Of a stretch of 5,277 nt of DNA, positions 5,219-5,277 are shown in pieces. The notes beneath the pieces were generated by a model. That model did not search any database. It was given only the letters and a program-made list of their open reading frames with translations, and was not told the origin of the DNA. Every line of letters starts with the position of its first letter. The stretch's first letter is position 1. The position numbers and the translations under genes are program-made. Origin of the DNA: Cyanobacteria bacterium UBA11153 (GTDB lineage Bacteria; Cyanobacteriota; Cyanobacteriia; Cyanobacteriales; Coleofasciculaceae); the NCBI GenBank assembly GCA_003511885.1, contig DOIX01000399.1, positions 452 to 5,728 of the forward strand, in the 5' to 3' direction.

Positions 5219-5277
5219 CTAGCAAGAGGATATAAATATTTAGGGTTTGTTGCCTTTCTTATCGCCCTCAAGCTAGC

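Larger units (their letters stand above)
4776..5277. other. Intergenic region rich in repeats, no intact gene seen
   Basis: About 500 bases lie between the small membrane-protein gene and the right edge. They contain a duplicated 11-bp sequence (4787-4797 and 4851-4861), an odd-centred palindrome (4856-4872), a cluster of GATC-bearing palindromes (4916-4972), two overlapping short open frames that could be a decayed gene (4969-5201), and a gttagc direct repeat (5197-5218). A plus-strand frame open from 5174 to the edge is too short to judge. Confidence 0.6.

Noticed and set aside
5174..5277. Plus-strand frame open to the right edge, with a possible GTG at 5195 and a hydrophobic end (YLGFVAFLIAL)
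   Set aside because: It is only about 34 codons, it crosses the gttagc repeat, and no ribosome site is at a proper distance. It could be the start of a gene beyond the window but is not supportable here.
1..5277. CRISPR array, tRNA or rRNA gene, transposase
   Set aside because: No regularly spaced repeats, no cloverleaf-like sequence and no transposase motifs were recognised on either strand.

Overview
The window looks like chromosomal DNA of a cyanobacterium, probably a filamentous one. It has two full copies of the octamer GCGATCGC (HIP1, typical of cyanobacteria) at 1696-1703 and 4944-4951. Base composition is moderately AT-rich, intergenic spacers are long and full of short palindromes, and Shine-Dalgarno sequences are weak or absent ahead of the two large genes. 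This assignment is inferred from sequence style, not from a database match.

Layout from left to right: 1-200 is a spacer with an 8-bp tandem repeat at the edge and a strong 17-bp inverted repeat. 201-2234 (minus strand) encodes a 677-residue secreted-type FAD-dependent oxidoreductase. 2235-2597 is a divergent intergenic region with several palindromes and a near-consensus sigma-70 type promoter pointing at the next gene. 2598-4358 (plus strand) encodes the RNA ligase RtcB, interrupted by a 193-residue in-frame intein at 2829-3407. A bidirectional hairpin terminator at 4459-4491 separates it from a convergent small membrane-protein gene at 4536-4775 (minus). 4776-5277 has no convincing intact gene. 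It holds repeats, a cluster of GATC-containing palindromes and what may be a decayed coding remnant.

The most notable feature is the RtcB intein. It lies inside the catalytic GVDIG/CGM motif, directly before the Cys that binds the active-site metal, so the same Cys serves as the +1 splicing nucleophile and, after splicing, as a metal ligand of the ligase. The host protein should be inactive until splicing is complete. The intein has the residues for standard class 1 splicing (Cys1, TxxH, His-Asn, Cys+1) but no visible homing endonuclease, so it appears to be a mini-intein. The mature ligase would have 393 residues, a normal length for the family.

The three genes do not form an operon. The oxidoreductase and rtcB are divergent, and rtcB and the small membrane protein are convergent. 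No shared pathway is evident.
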